A stretch of DNA of 39,776 nucleotides from Maricaulis parjimensis (GTDB lineage: Bacteria > Pseudomonadota > Alphaproteobacteria > Caulobacterales > Maricaulaceae): contig NZ_JADOTT010000008.1 of assembly GCF_016817355.1 (NCBI RefSeq), forward strand, positions 1 to 39,776, in the 5' to 3' direction. Below, piece by piece: positions 1-7,040 of this stretch. Both the position numbers and the translations under genes were made by a program. The notes under the pieces were generated by a model. That model did not search any database, was not told where the DNA came from, and saw only the letters and a program-made list of their open reading frames with translations. Numbering within the stretch: position 1 is the stretch's first letter; each line of letters begins with the position of its first letter.

Positions 1-8
1 AAGTTTCC

Positions 9-241
9 CCCCCCCGCCGCGGGGGGGAGGTGCCGAGCCTGCGAGGCGGAGGGGGCGCCGCGCAACGCGCGGCGGTGTTGGCGCCAGGTGAGGTCCACGC
101 CCGCCTTGGGCGGGCGCCCCCTTCGACCCGAAGCGCTGCTTCGGTCTTCGGCGCGTCGGACGATCCACTGGATCGTCCTTGGGCGCCTCAGTCCCCCGCG
201 AGCGGGGGCAGAAAGAATACGCCCTCTCCCTGGGGAGAGGG
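9..241. repeat. Run of seven perfect short-loop hairpins
   Basis: Seven perfect inverted repeats with 2-3 nt loops follow one another: 9-16/20-27, 56-63/67-74, 98-105/109-116, 128-134/138-144, 158-166/170-178, 193-199/202-208 and 222-230/233-241. Arms are 7-9 bp. A weaker hairpin lies at 37-47 and an 8-bp palindrome at 79-86. The last five start 29-35 bp apart with 11-14 bp spacers. Arm sequences differ from hairpin to hairpin, so this is not a direct-repeat array. Reading frames across it are low-complexity and unconvincing. It may continue upstream of the window. It resembles mosaics of intergenic palindromes seen in GC-rich alphaproteobacteria; function unknown. Confidence 0.85.
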
Positions 242-416
242 TGGCGCGCATGTGCCGGAAGGGGTGAAACTCGGTGCGTCGGGATAGACCTCGCTCTCCG
301 TCGCGGGGAAGAGGGTATTGAGATTGCCAGGCCCCACGGTCACAGGCAGTACGGATAGGGGCATGGATGATTTAATTCGGGAATGACTCTCTAAAATCAG
401 GAAGAAAAGCCGCCGA
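242..416. other. Gene-free spacer
   Basis: I see no convincing gene here. Composition falls from very GC-rich to A+T-rich towards 380-416, which marks the approach to the cassette-like array. No tRNA, attachment site or transposase remnant is recognisable. Confidence 0.5.
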
Positions 417-440
417 AAATGGTGTGTGTCCCCGTTTTTT
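417..440 (+). repeat. Right arm of the 92-bp palindromic repeat
   Basis: The sequence AAATGGTGTGTGTCCCCG followed by a T6 run is identical over 24 bp to the right arm of the complete copy at 1507-1530. No left arm is visible upstream, so this is a solo arm or truncated copy. It lies just upstream of the promoter of the first cassette-like gene. Confidence 0.85.
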
Positions 441-455
441 CCTGTTTTCTCCCGC

Positions 456-485
456 TTGGAGACTTATTTTGAAAAATGTATACAT
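456..485 (+). promoter_or_regulatory. Candidate sigma70-like promoter of the first orphan gene
   Basis: TTGGAG at 456-461 and TATACAT at 479-485 are separated by 17 bp. The first plausible in-frame ATG is at 490 and lacks a Shine-Dalgarno sequence. Transcription starting about 6-7 nt after the -10 box would give a leaderless or nearly leaderless mRNA. This is inferred from sequence only. Confidence 0.35.
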
Positions 486-489
486 AGTA

Positions 490-798
490 ATGTGTAAAAT
501 TAGGCCGATTAGTCAATCGACAATGTTTGGTGATTTGTCTGGTGCCTATGTGAGTTGTTATGCACAGGCATCAAGTTGCGAAGTGGCTGTTGAAATGTGT
601 CTTGAGTCTTTGCGATTTGATGGCATGCATGTGGAGGAGGTTTCCGACCAGATCCACAAAATGAAAGCTTCTGATTGGTCGTTGCATTTGATGGATCAAT
701 GGCCGCTGCATGTGTCGCAATTGCCATCTCAGGCAGAGTTTGAAGAGTTTATTTATAACAATGAGGTGGTGTACGGTCCTTTTGGTGCTTTTGAGTAA
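490..798 (+). CDS. Orphan small protein in a cassette-like unit
   Basis: This encodes 102 residues and I do not recognise the family. The frame is open further upstream, to 424, but that part runs through the repeat arm, so ATG 490 is preferred. The protein looks like a compact cytosolic alpha/beta fold: an FGDLSGAYVSCYA strand region, a helix with EVAVEMCLESL, and a C-terminal segment EFEEFIYNN followed by VVYGPFGAFE. There is no signal peptide or membrane segment. The gene is visibly A+T-richer than the core genes after 2058, which points to transfer. It is bounded by a repeat right arm (417-440) and a left arm (804-826), as in a mobile cassette. An immunity or adaptive cassette protein is possible but unsupported. 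Confidence 0.6.
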   Translation: MCKIRPISQSTMFGDLSGAYVSCYAQASSCEVAVEMCLESLRFDGMHVEEVSDQIHKMKASDWSLHLMDQWPLHVSQLPSQAEFEEFIYNNEVVYGPFGAFE

Positions 799-803
799 AG
801 ATA

Positions 804-882
804 AAAAGCAGGAACGCACACCAATTCAAGGAAAACGGGCCTTCAAGCTGACAGGTGCCCTGGGAAAAGCAGGGACCCGGGA
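804..882 (+). repeat. Degenerate copy of the palindromic repeat
   Basis: Positions 804-826 read AAAAGCAGGAACGCACACC followed by AATT, a diverged left arm that begins six bases after the stop codon of the preceding gene. A second arm-like start, AAAAGCAGGGACC, appears at 865-877, followed by CCCGGG. It abuts the complete copy at 883, so the two appear to be tandem, one decayed. Confidence 0.6.
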
Positions 883-975
883 AAAACAGGGACACACACC
901 AATTCCTCGATTGTGCCCCAACTCTTGGGAGCGCCCTTGGCTCGACGCGAAATAAATGATGTGTGTCCATGTTTT
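883..975 (+). repeat. Complete 93-bp palindromic repeat, copy A
   Basis: The left arm at 883-904 (AAAACAGGGACACACACCAA then TT) and the right arm at 954-975 (AAATGATGTGTGTCCATG then TTTT) are imperfect inverted repeats. The interior holds a small GAGC/GCTC hairpin and the conserved string GACGCGAAATAAATG. It aligns along its whole length with the copy at 1437-1530. It separates the two plus-strand cassette-like genes. It lacks the GTTRRRY core of integron attC sites. Confidence 0.85.
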
Positions 976-1001
976 CTCCAAAGGGCTTCTGGAGGGTGTC
1001 C

Positions 1002-1427
1002 ATGCGAGCGTTCTTGGGCTCACTGCTCGTCTTCGTCGGCTGCGCCCAAGCGCCAGCGACCGTCGATCAAATGGTTGACTCGACACGGCAAGACATCGAG
1101 AGACTCTACAGCGAAACACCGGATCTCGTGACCAGTCGGCTGACGGCTGTGCGGCAGTGGGGGACGGATTATTCTCTGGACGACATTCGCAGCATCGCCA
1201 GTCAGTGCAGCCCGTCAGATTTTGCATTTGACCAGGACAACAGCCGTGTCGCGGTTGGGCAGGAAACCAACCGGATTTTTTTCGTGTGCAGGCAACAGAA
1301 CCATTTGGTTGTGTTCCAAAAATACATCGGCGCGGGTGCGAACCTTTCTGGTGAGTATCTCGGATTGCTGGTGTGTCCCGTAGATGATTGTGAGAACTAC
1401 CCGGAGCAGCATTTCTCAATTGGGTAG
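1002..1427 (+). CDS. Small orphan lipoprotein in a cassette-like unit
   Basis: This encodes 141 residues from ATG 1002, chosen because GGAGG lies at 991-995 with 6 bp spacing; an earlier ATG at 963 lies inside the repeat. The N-terminus is one basic residue, a hydrophobic stretch and Cys14 (LVFVGC), a slightly off-consensus lipobox with Phe at -3, so membrane anchoring after signal peptidase II cleavage is likely. The mature part has a helical beginning (VDQMVDSTRQDIERLY) and several cysteines later (SQCSPSD, FFVCRQ, LVCPVDDCENY), suggesting disulfides in the periplasm. No family is recognised. The stop codon is 9 bp before the left arm of the next repeat and the SD is 15 bp after the right arm of the previous one. 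Confidence 0.65.
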   Translation: MRAFLGSLLVFVGCAQAPATVDQMVDSTRQDIERLYSETPDLVTSRLTAVRQWGTDYSLDDIRSIASQCSPSDFAFDQDNSRVAVGQETNRIFFVCRQQNHLVVFQKYIGAGANLSGEYLGLLVCPVDDCENYPEQHFSIG

Positions 1428-1436
1428 CGCGCTACG

Positions 1437-1530
1437 AAAACAGGGACACGCACCATTTGACCATTGTATCCCAAGTCTTGCGAGCGCCTTAGGCTCGGCG
1501 CGAAATAAATGGTGTGTGTCCCCGTTTTTT
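1437..1530 (+). repeat. Complete 92-bp palindromic repeat, copy B
   Basis: The left arm at 1437-1458 (AAAACAGGGACACGCACC then ATTT) pairs with the right arm at 1507-1528 with 2 mismatches in 22. A CGAGC/GCTCG hairpin sits in the centre (about 1480-1500). Copy A at 883-975 shares the same order: arm, TTGT, CCCAA, TCTTG, GAGCGCC, hairpin, GCGAAATAAATG, arm. The element starts directly after the stop of the lipoprotein gene. Confidence 0.88.
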
Positions 1531-1574
1531 CTGTGTCCCGGTTTTTCCGCGGATGCAATGACGATACCTAGGAC

Positions 1575-1763
1575 TCAATCACCGTCAGATCGATTTTCGG
1601 AATCCCTTATCCAAACCACTGTGAAAAACAATAAAACAACTAGAGAAACGGCAACCCACTCTTTGAAATGTTGTGGAATAAGGCTTTGGTGTGACACAAA
1701 AAGGACGTGGGCCGTTCCTCCAAATAAAACAAAGGCCAAAACTAATTTAACAAATGTCTTCAT
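1575..1763 (-). CDS. Small two-helix membrane protein in a cassette-like unit
   Basis: This is a 62-residue protein on the strand opposite to the two preceding genes. Two hydrophobic segments are clear: roughly residues 4-23 (VKLVLAFVLFGGTAHVLFV) and residues 36-52 (VAVSLVVLLFFTVVW), followed by a charged tail RDSENRSDGD. The ATG at 1763 is preferred over an upstream in-frame start at 1811 because TTTTGGAGTGCTG, with GGAG about 6 bp away, precedes it. The gene is A+T-richer than the core genome. It lies between the repeat copy ending at 1530 and the remnant at 1969. Family unknown; small membrane proteins of this shape include holin-like, toxin-like and regulatory peptides, none of which I can assign. 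Confidence 0.55.
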   Translation of the reverse strand: MKTFVKLVLAFVLFGGTAHVLFVSHQSLIPQHFKEWVAVSLVVLLFFTVVWIRDSENRSDGD

Positions 1764-1968
1764 CAGCACTCCAAAAGTCTTTAAGGGATTCCGGGAATCC
1801 TCGCACGTCAATCGTTATCGAGAATTCCTGTGTCAAGGCACCAGAAAATCCCAACCCCTTGCCAAATCTAATGGATCATTGACGCACTCGATCGTCTCCG
1901 CCTGATCCTAGCGGATCGTTAGTCGCACGCGAGATGCTCAAAACGGCAAGGCCAACATCGCGAGCATC

Positions 1969-2010
1969 AACAGGGACACACACCAATCCCCCGTTTGTGT
2001 CCCAAGCCTT
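1969..2010 (+). repeat. Truncated copy of the palindromic repeat at the array edge
   Basis: Positions 1969-1988 read AACAGGGACACACACCAATC, a good left arm. TTGTGTCCCAAGCCTTTCGG follows and matches the interior of the complete copies. After about 2010 similarity fades and no right arm is visible. This marks the boundary between the accessory array and the conserved chromosome. Confidence 0.7.
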
Positions 2011-2026
2011 TCGGCTGAAACCCTAA

Positions 2027-2046
2027 AACACGCGGAACAAGCCGCG
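2027..2046 (-). terminator. Possible intrinsic terminator of the SpoIIAA-like gene
   Basis: Read on the minus strand, CGCGG-CTTGTT-CCGCG (2046 down to 2031) is followed by TGTTTT. The stem is only 5 bp but all G-C. It lies 12 bp beyond the stop codon of the minus-strand gene at 2058, the position expected for its terminator. Confidence 0.4.
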
Positions 2047-2057
2047 AGCACCGTCGC

Positions 2058-2471
2058 TCAGCCCGCAAATCCCCGGCACCAGGCCACAGCCGCTTCCTCA
2101 TCGGTGAAAATCTCCACCCGCAGGGCGTGCCGGTCGGTGATGCGTTTCATCAGGGCGGCCCGTTCGTCGCCATAGCCGGGCGGGGGGAGGTAGGCGATGG
2201 GGAAATGGTCGGGGAAGATGAAGCTGGCATCTTCCCAGGTTTCCATGGCGAGGCTCTCGCTGGGCAGGACGTCCAGGTCGAGCGCATGGACGAGGGCGCT
2301 GTGGGCCCCGGGTTCGCGGACGAAGGTCTCGATCGTCCGGAACAGGGCCGCATAATCGGTATGGGCCGGATCACCGGTCAGGCGGATGCGAATGATACCG
2401 TCCGCATCGGGGCGCTCAGCAGTCAGCAAGGCTTGCCTCCAGAACAGGCATGGTGGATGCGAGGCTAGCAT
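2058..2471 (-). CDS. SpoIIAA/STAS-like hypothetical protein
   Basis: This encodes 137 residues. The pattern GIIRIRLTGD, then a helix (TDYAALFRTIETFV), a second strand (SALVHALDLDVLP), a middle section with FPIAYLPPPG, and a closing helix ending TDEEAAVAWCRG resembles the SpoIIAA-like domain of small cytosolic proteins, whose last helix commonly carries an EEAxxWL-type motif. No enzymatic residues are evident. The start at 2471 is the first ATG, but its upstream GGTGAT is a weak ribosome binding site, so a later start is possible. It is transcribed away from thyA, with about 230 bp of shared upstream region and no clear operator. The family assignment is tentative. Confidence 0.6.
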   Translation of the reverse strand: MLASHPPCLFWRQALLTAERPDADGIIRIRLTGDPAHTDYAALFRTIETFVREPGAHSALVHALDLDVLPSESLAMETWEDASFIFPDHFPIAYLPPPGYGDERAALMKRITDRHALRVEIFTDEEAAVAWCRGFAG

Positions 2472-2700
2472 ATCACCGGGCCGGCATCATTCCGGTCACC
2501 GTGAAAGCCGGTAAAAATGGTCCCGGAGCGGTGAAGCCCTTGGCTTCGCTGGCACATCGCGACTCGCCAACATCTGGCCGCATACAGCCCCCTCCGCAAT
2601 TCCGTCCGTCGCGCTAGGATGATGGATTGAAGAATCAGGGCTGTTTGGGCGGAATGAATTCCGACGCCAGACAGAAACGAGCTCCACAGGGATATGCGCC

Positions 2701-3573
2701 ATGGCCGATGCGGCTTTCACCTCGATCGACGGACTGAAACCCCGCCCGGATGCGTCCGGTGAGGCGGGCTCGTCGGTGGAGCGGGCCTATCTCGACCTGC
2801 TGCGCGACATTCTGGAGAATGGGGCGGAACAGCATGACCGCACCGGTGTCGGCACGCTCTCCGTCTTCGGGCGCCAGCTGCGCTGTGACCTGTCCGAAGG
2901 CTTTCCGCTGCTGACCACGAAGAAGGTGCATTTCAAGTCGATCGCGATTGAATTGCTCTGGTTCCTGCGCGGTGAGACGAATGTACGCTGGCTGCAGGAG
3001 CGCGGCGTGTCGATCTGGGATGAGTGGGCCGATGAAAACGGTGATCTCGGCCCGGTCTATGGCAAGCAATGGCGCCGCTGGGAAGGTCCGGATGGGACGG
3101 AAATCGACCAGCTCTCCAACATTCTGGAACAGATCAAGTCGAACCCGGCCTCGCGCCGGCTGATCGTGTCGGGCTGGAACCCGGCGGATGTGCCGAACAT
3201 GGCGCTGCCGCCCTGTCACACGCTCTACCAGTTCAATATCGCCAACGGGAAACTCTCCTGCCAGCTCTATCAGCGCTCGGCGGACATGTTCCTGGGCGTG
3301 CCCTTCAACATCGCCTCCTATGCGCTGCTGACGGCGATGGTGGCGCAGGTGTGCGGGCTGGAGCCGGGCGAGTACATCCACACTTTCGGCGACGCCCACA
3401 TCTATTCCAACCATATGGACCAGGTGCGCGAGCAATTGTCCCGCACGCCGCGGGCTCTGCCGCGGCTCTCCCTCAATCCGGAGGCGAAAGACCTGTTCGC
3501 CTTTGAATATGAGGACATCACGCTGGAGGGGTATGACCCGCTGCCGCGCATTGCCGCCCCGGTGGCGGTGTGA
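2701..3573 (+). CDS. thyA: Thymidylate synthase
   Basis: ThyA converts dUMP and 5,10-methylene-tetrahydrofolate to dTMP and dihydrofolate. The 290-residue protein carries the dUMP-binding region near [12 protein letters not shown] (residues 46-57), the catalytic cysteine Cys172 in [11 protein letters not shown], and the downstream [18 protein letters not shown] and HIYSNH motifs. Compared with the ~264-residue E. coli enzyme it has about 26 extra N-terminal residues, so a later start is conceivable, although AGGGAT lies just upstream of ATG 2701. Its stop overlaps the GTG of the next gene by 4 bp. The dihydrofolate reductase encoded two genes on recycles its folate product, so the three genes form one logical operon. 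Confidence 0.97.
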   Translation: MADAAFTSIDGLKPRPDASGEAGSSVERAYLDLLRDILENGAEQHDRTGVGTLSVFGRQLRCDLSEGFPLLTTKKVHFKSIAIELLWFLRGETNVRWLQERGVSIWDEWADENGDLGPVYGKQWRRWEGPDGTEIDQLSNILEQIKSNPASRRLIVSGWNPADVPNMALPPCHTLYQFNIANGKLSCQLYQRSADMFLGVPFNIASYALLTAMVAQVCGLEPGEYIHTFGDAHIYSNHMDQVREQLSRTPRALPRLSLNPEAKDLFAFEYEDITLEGYDPLPRIAAPVAV

Positions 3574-3886
3574 CCGGACAGCTGGACGAACTGGGCGGCA
3601 AGATCGCGCAGGTTTCCGATATCTATGCCGAGCACTTCAAGATTGACCGGTCCGGTGACTGGTATCTGCTGAAACTGCAGGAAGAGATCGGCGAGCTGAC
3701 ACAGGCCTATCTGACGGCTACTGGCCGCACGCGCAAACCGTCCGGTGAGGCGGCGAAGGCGCAGCTGGCGCTGGAAATGGCGGATGCGCTGGGGATGCTG
3801 CTCCTGCTGGCGCGGGATGAGGGCATCGATCTGGACGCTGCCGTGCAGGACAAATGGCTGAGCTGGCTGGACCGGGACACGCCGGA

Positions 3887-3890
<4 letters not shown>
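3570..3890 (+). CDS. MazG-like nucleotide pyrophosphohydrolase
   Basis: This is a 106-residue all-alpha MazG/dUTPase-type enzyme expected to hydrolyse (d)NTPs to monophosphate and pyrophosphate. The metal-binding signature is visible as [12 protein letters not shown] (EExxE) around residues 36-47 and [11 protein letters not shown] (ExxD) around residues 69-79. It starts at GTG 3570, overlapping the thyA stop as GTGA, and its own stop overlaps the folA ATG as ATGA, so it should be translated in coupling with both. Position between thyA and folA suggests either generating dUMP/dCMP for thymidylate synthesis or cleaning the nucleotide pool; this is inference. Substrate cannot be read from sequence. 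Confidence 0.85.
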
Positions 3891-4417
<527 letters not shown>

Positions 4418-4464
4418 GGCGGGCAAAGGGGGACGGCGCACCTGCCGGTTCCCCTCCACTTACC

Positions 4465-4494
4465 CTTGAACCTGAGGGCGCTTGCGTTCATGTA
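4465..4494 (+). promoter_or_regulatory. Weak candidate heat-shock-type promoter before hflK
   Basis: CTTGAA at 4465-4470 and CATGTA at 4489-4494 are 18 bp apart in the only sizeable gap before hflK. CTTGAA-type -35 boxes are typical of alphaproteobacterial sigma32 promoters, and HflKC acts with the heat-shock protease FtsH. The -10 match is poor. Confidence 0.25.
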
Positions 4495-4528
4495 AGGCGT
4501 CGAAATAGCGAGAGGATCAAACCGACCC

Positions 4529-5677
4529 ATGCCGTGGAACGACAATCAGGGTGGTGGCGGCGGAGGCCCGTGGGGCTCCGGCGGCAATAATAACCAGAAT
4601 CCATGGGGCCAGCGGCCCAATGGCGGTGGCGGGGGCGATCAAGGCCCCGACCTGGACGAAGTTGTTCGTGACATGCAACGCAAGCTCGGCGGCCTGTTTG
4701 GCGGCAAGGGCGGCGGTGCCGGTGGCGGCAAGAAGGGCGGCGGTGGCGCCAGCGCTTTCGGTTTCGGCTTCATCATCGCGATCATCGCGGTGGTCTGGTT
4801 CCTGATGCCGGGCTCCGGCTGGTATCAGGTCGGGCCGAACCAGGCCGGTGTGGTGCTGCGCTTCGGCGAATACTCCCGTACATCCTCGCCGGGCTTCCAT
4901 TTCAAACTGCCCACCCCGATCGAAACGGTGGAGCTGCCGGAAGTCACGACGACGAATGAAATGACGATCGGGCAGGGGTCTGAAGGCCAGATGCTGACCC
5001 GCGACGAGAACATCGTCGACATCGACTTCTCGGTTCAGTGGCGCGTCGACCTGTCCTATCCGGACGGGGTTCGCGACTTCCTGTTCAATGTCCGCGACCC
5101 GCAAGGCACGGTCCGCGCCATTGCCGAAAGCGCCATGCGTGAAGTCGTCGGCACGTCCGATCTGCAATTCATCATCACCGAAGGCCGGGCCGAAGTGTCC
5201 CGCCGGTCGCGTGAAATCCTGCAGGAAACGCTGAACGAGTACGAGGCGGGTATCGAGATCCTGCAAGTGAACCTGCGTAATGCTCAGCCGCCGGAGCGGG
5301 TGATCGATGCTTTCCGCGGCGTGGATATCGCGCAGCAAGAAGCCGAGCGCGCCCAGCTGAACGCAACAGCCCATGCCAACTCGGTCATTCCGGCCGCGCG
5401 CGGTGAAGCGGCCCAGCTGACCCAGGCCGCCCAGGCCTATCGCGACTCCGTGATTGCCCAGGCCCAGGGTGATGCTGACCGTTTCGTCTCCATCTATGAC
5501 GAATACGCCCAGGCGCCCGATGTGACCCGTCGGCGCATGTATCTGGAAACCATGGAACAGGTGATCGGCCGTTCCGACATCATCGTGCTCGACGGCGAAG
5601 CGGGCGCAATGCCCTATCTGCCGCTCGACCAACTCGGCCGTAATCGCGCCCGCAACACCCAGGGAGGCAATCAATGA
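4529..5677 (+). CDS. hflK: HflK, SPFH/band-7 subunit of the FtsH-modulating complex
   Basis: HflK and HflC form a membrane-bound cage around the AAA protease FtsH and tune its access to membrane substrates. This 382-residue protein has the HflK-typical glycine- and asparagine-rich N-terminus (residues 7-75), one membrane helix around residues 75-94 (FGFIIAIIAVVWFLM), then the band-7 domain beginning YQVGPNQAGVVLRFGEY and a long Ala/Gln/Glu-rich helical region (about residues 260-320). A GAGAGG purine stretch lies upstream of ATG 4529. The stop overlaps hflC as ATGA, consistent with equimolar production. Confidence 0.95.
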   Translation: MPWNDNQGGGGGGPWGSGGNNNQNPWGQRPNGGGGGDQGPDLDEVVRDMQRKLGGLFGGKGGGAGGGKKGGGGASAFGFGFIIAIIAVVWFLMPGSGWYQVGPNQAGVVLRFGEYSRTSSPGFHFKLPTPIETVELPEVTTTNEMTIGQGSEGQMLTRDENIVDIDFSVQWRVDLSYPDGVRDFLFNVRDPQGTVRAIAESAMREVVGTSDLQFIITEGRAEVSRRSREILQETLNEYEAGIEILQVNLRNAQPPERVIDAFRGVDIAQQEAERAQLNATAHANSVIPAARGEAAQLTQAAQAYRDSVIAQAQGDADRFVSIYDEYAQAPDVTRRRMYLETMEQVIGRSDIIVLDGEAGAMPYLPLDQLGRNRARNTQGGNQ

Positions 5678-6552
5678 TCCGCACGCTTGGAATCATCATC
5701 CTCGCAGCCGCCCTGTTTGTCGGCTTGCAGAGTGTCTACACCGTGTCTGAAACCGAACAGGCGCTGATCCTGCGCCTGGGTGAGCCGGTCGATGCTGTCA
5801 ATGAAGCGGCAGAGCCCGATCCGGGCCTGCACTTCAAGGCGCCCTTCATCATGGATGTGCTGATCTTCGACAAGCGCAATCTGGAACTGGATCTCGAGCC
5901 GGAGGAAATCTTGGCCTCGGACCAGGAGCGCCTGATCGTGGACGCCTTCCTGCGCTATCGCATCACCGATCCGCTGCGCTACTACCAGACCTTCCGCGAC
6001 GAACGCGGAGCCCGGGTCCGCCTGCAGCAGATCATGGATGACAGCCTGCGGGGCGTGATCGCCTCCATCCCGTCGTCCGATGTCATCTCCGGCCAGCGTG
6101 CCGAGCTGATGGACCGGGTCCAGGCTGCGGTTGAAACCCAGGTCCAGACCGGCCGCTTCGGCATCGAGGTCATCGATGTGCGTATCCTGCGCGCTGACCT
6201 GCCGCAGCAGATTGCCGACAATGTGTTCGAGCGGATGCGCTCGGAACGGGACCAGGAAGCGGCCCGTATCCGCGCCGAAGGTGAACAGCGAGCCACGGAA
6301 ATCCGCGCTGATGCGGATCGCCAGGCCACGATCATCCGCGCCGAGGCCCGCGCTGAATCCGAACGGATCCGCGGTGAGGGCGATGCTCGCCGGAACGCGA
6401 TCTATGCCGAGGCTTATGGCCGCGATCCGGAATTCTTCGGCTTCTACCGGTCGATGCAGGCCTATGAGCAGGCGATCGTGTCAGGCACGCCCATCGTGGT
6501 GCCGCCGGACTCGGAATTCTTCCGCTATTTCCAGTCTGAAACCGGACAATAG
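5674..6552 (+). CDS. hflC: HflC, partner SPFH subunit
   Basis: This 292-residue protein has an N-terminal membrane anchor (residues 4-21) and a band-7 domain starting VYTVSETEQALILRLGEP. It also has the charged helical segment rich in RIRAEGEQRA and DRQATIIRAEARAE repeats typical of HflC, and a C-terminal region ending EFFRYFQSETGQ. It assembles with HflK in the inner membrane with the bulk in the periplasm. The start overlaps the hflK stop by 4 bp, and its own TAG shares its last base with the GTG start of the DUF2065 gene. Confidence 0.95.
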   Translation: MIRTLGIIILAAALFVGLQSVYTVSETEQALILRLGEPVDAVNEAAEPDPGLHFKAPFIMDVLIFDKRNLELDLEPEEILASDQERLIVDAFLRYRITDPLRYYQTFRDERGARVRLQQIMDDSLRGVIASIPSSDVISGQRAELMDRVQAAVETQVQTGRFGIEVIDVRILRADLPQQIADNVFERMRSERDQEAARIRAEGEQRATEIRADADRQATIIRAEARAESERIRGEGDARRNAIYAEAYGRDPEFFGFYRSMQAYEQAIVSGTPIVVPPDSEFFRYFQSETGQ

Positions 6553-6740
6553 TGGCGACCTATCTTCTCGTCGGTGTGGGCGTGGCGATGGTGCTGGAAG
6601 GCATTCTCTACGCGCTCATGCCCGGCGGGATGAAGGGTTTCCTGAGCCAAATCAGTGAAATGAGCCCGGATCAGATTAGGCTGGCCGGGCTTGTTGCTGT
6701 TGGGGCCGGTGTCGGCCTGGTCTGGTGGGTGCTGAAGTGA
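6552..6740 (+). CDS. DUF2065 family two-helix membrane protein
   Basis: This is a 62-residue membrane protein starting at GTG 6552 (TAGTG overlap with hflC). Two hydrophobic helices are visible (YLLVGVGVAMVLEGILYALM and the C-terminal IRLAGLVAVGAGVGLVWWVL), joined by a loop with PGGMKGFLSQI and the conserved-looking RLAG. Small DUF2065 (YjeT-like) proteins commonly follow hflC in proteobacteria. A role as an accessory to the HflKC-FtsH complex is inferred only from position. Confidence 0.85.
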   Translation: MATYLLVGVGVAMVLEGILYALMPGGMKGFLSQISEMSPDQIRLAGLVAVGAGVGLVWWVLK

Positions 6741-6800
6741 CAGCCTGCCGGTTCAAAATGGTTCAAGGAGCCGAACAAAATTGCGGTGAAGTGAGGTGAC

Positions 6801-7040
6801 ATGCTTACGGTTCTGATGATGAAAGTGCGGGCGTTTTTCAGCCGCTCCTACAGGTTTCACCTGTCTTCGATGAGCGAGGGGCCCGCTTATCTTTATCTTC
6901 CTGCCCATCCGCGCGGCAGCATTCCTGGACTTGTCAGCAGGTCGATTAGGCTGAGCAAGATAATTCCGGATTATAAGGGTGACGAAGTGAACCTGGATTT
7001 CGATGCTGAGGGCCGGTTGGTCGGGATTGAAGTCTGGTAG
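6801..7040 (+). CDS. DUF2283-like small protein
   Basis: This encodes 79 residues. The core pattern AYLYLP, then SIRLSKIIPDYKGDEVNLDFDAEGRLVGIEVW, matches the DUF2283 layout, in which a strand is followed by a closing VxxDFDxxGxxVGIEI hairpin. GAGGTGAC lies immediately upstream of ATG 6801. Base composition is less GC-rich than in the flanking hfl and protease genes, and it interrupts the usual hflC-DUF2065-protease order, so it may be a later insertion. DUF2283 proteins are small, soluble and of unknown function; some occur near toxin-antitoxin genes. Confidence 0.6.
   Translation: MLTVLMMKVRAFFSRSYRFHLSSMSEGPAYLYLPAHPRGSIPGLVSRSIRLSKIIPDYKGDEVNLDFDAEGRLVGIEVW

Noticed and set aside
9-241. 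CRISPR array
   Set aside because: Spacing is near-regular, but the units are different hairpins, not identical direct repeats with unique spacers.
826-1419. 197-residue minus-strand frame over the second cassette-like unit
   Set aside because: Crosses the repeat and opposes a lipoprotein gene with a good signal peptide and SD.
417-1530. Integron attC sites
   Set aside because: The repeats are the right length and imperfectly palindromic, but they lack GTTRRRY and RYYYAAC core sites, and the genes are not all in one orientation.
1384-1905. 173-residue plus-strand frame over the third cassette-like unit
   Set aside because: It starts inside the lipoprotein gene, runs through the repeat, and has no family features; the minus-strand membrane gene has an SD and clear helices.
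4517-5674. 385-residue open frame opposite hflK
   Set aside because: hflK is unmistakable on the plus strand; the antisense frame is a composition artefact.
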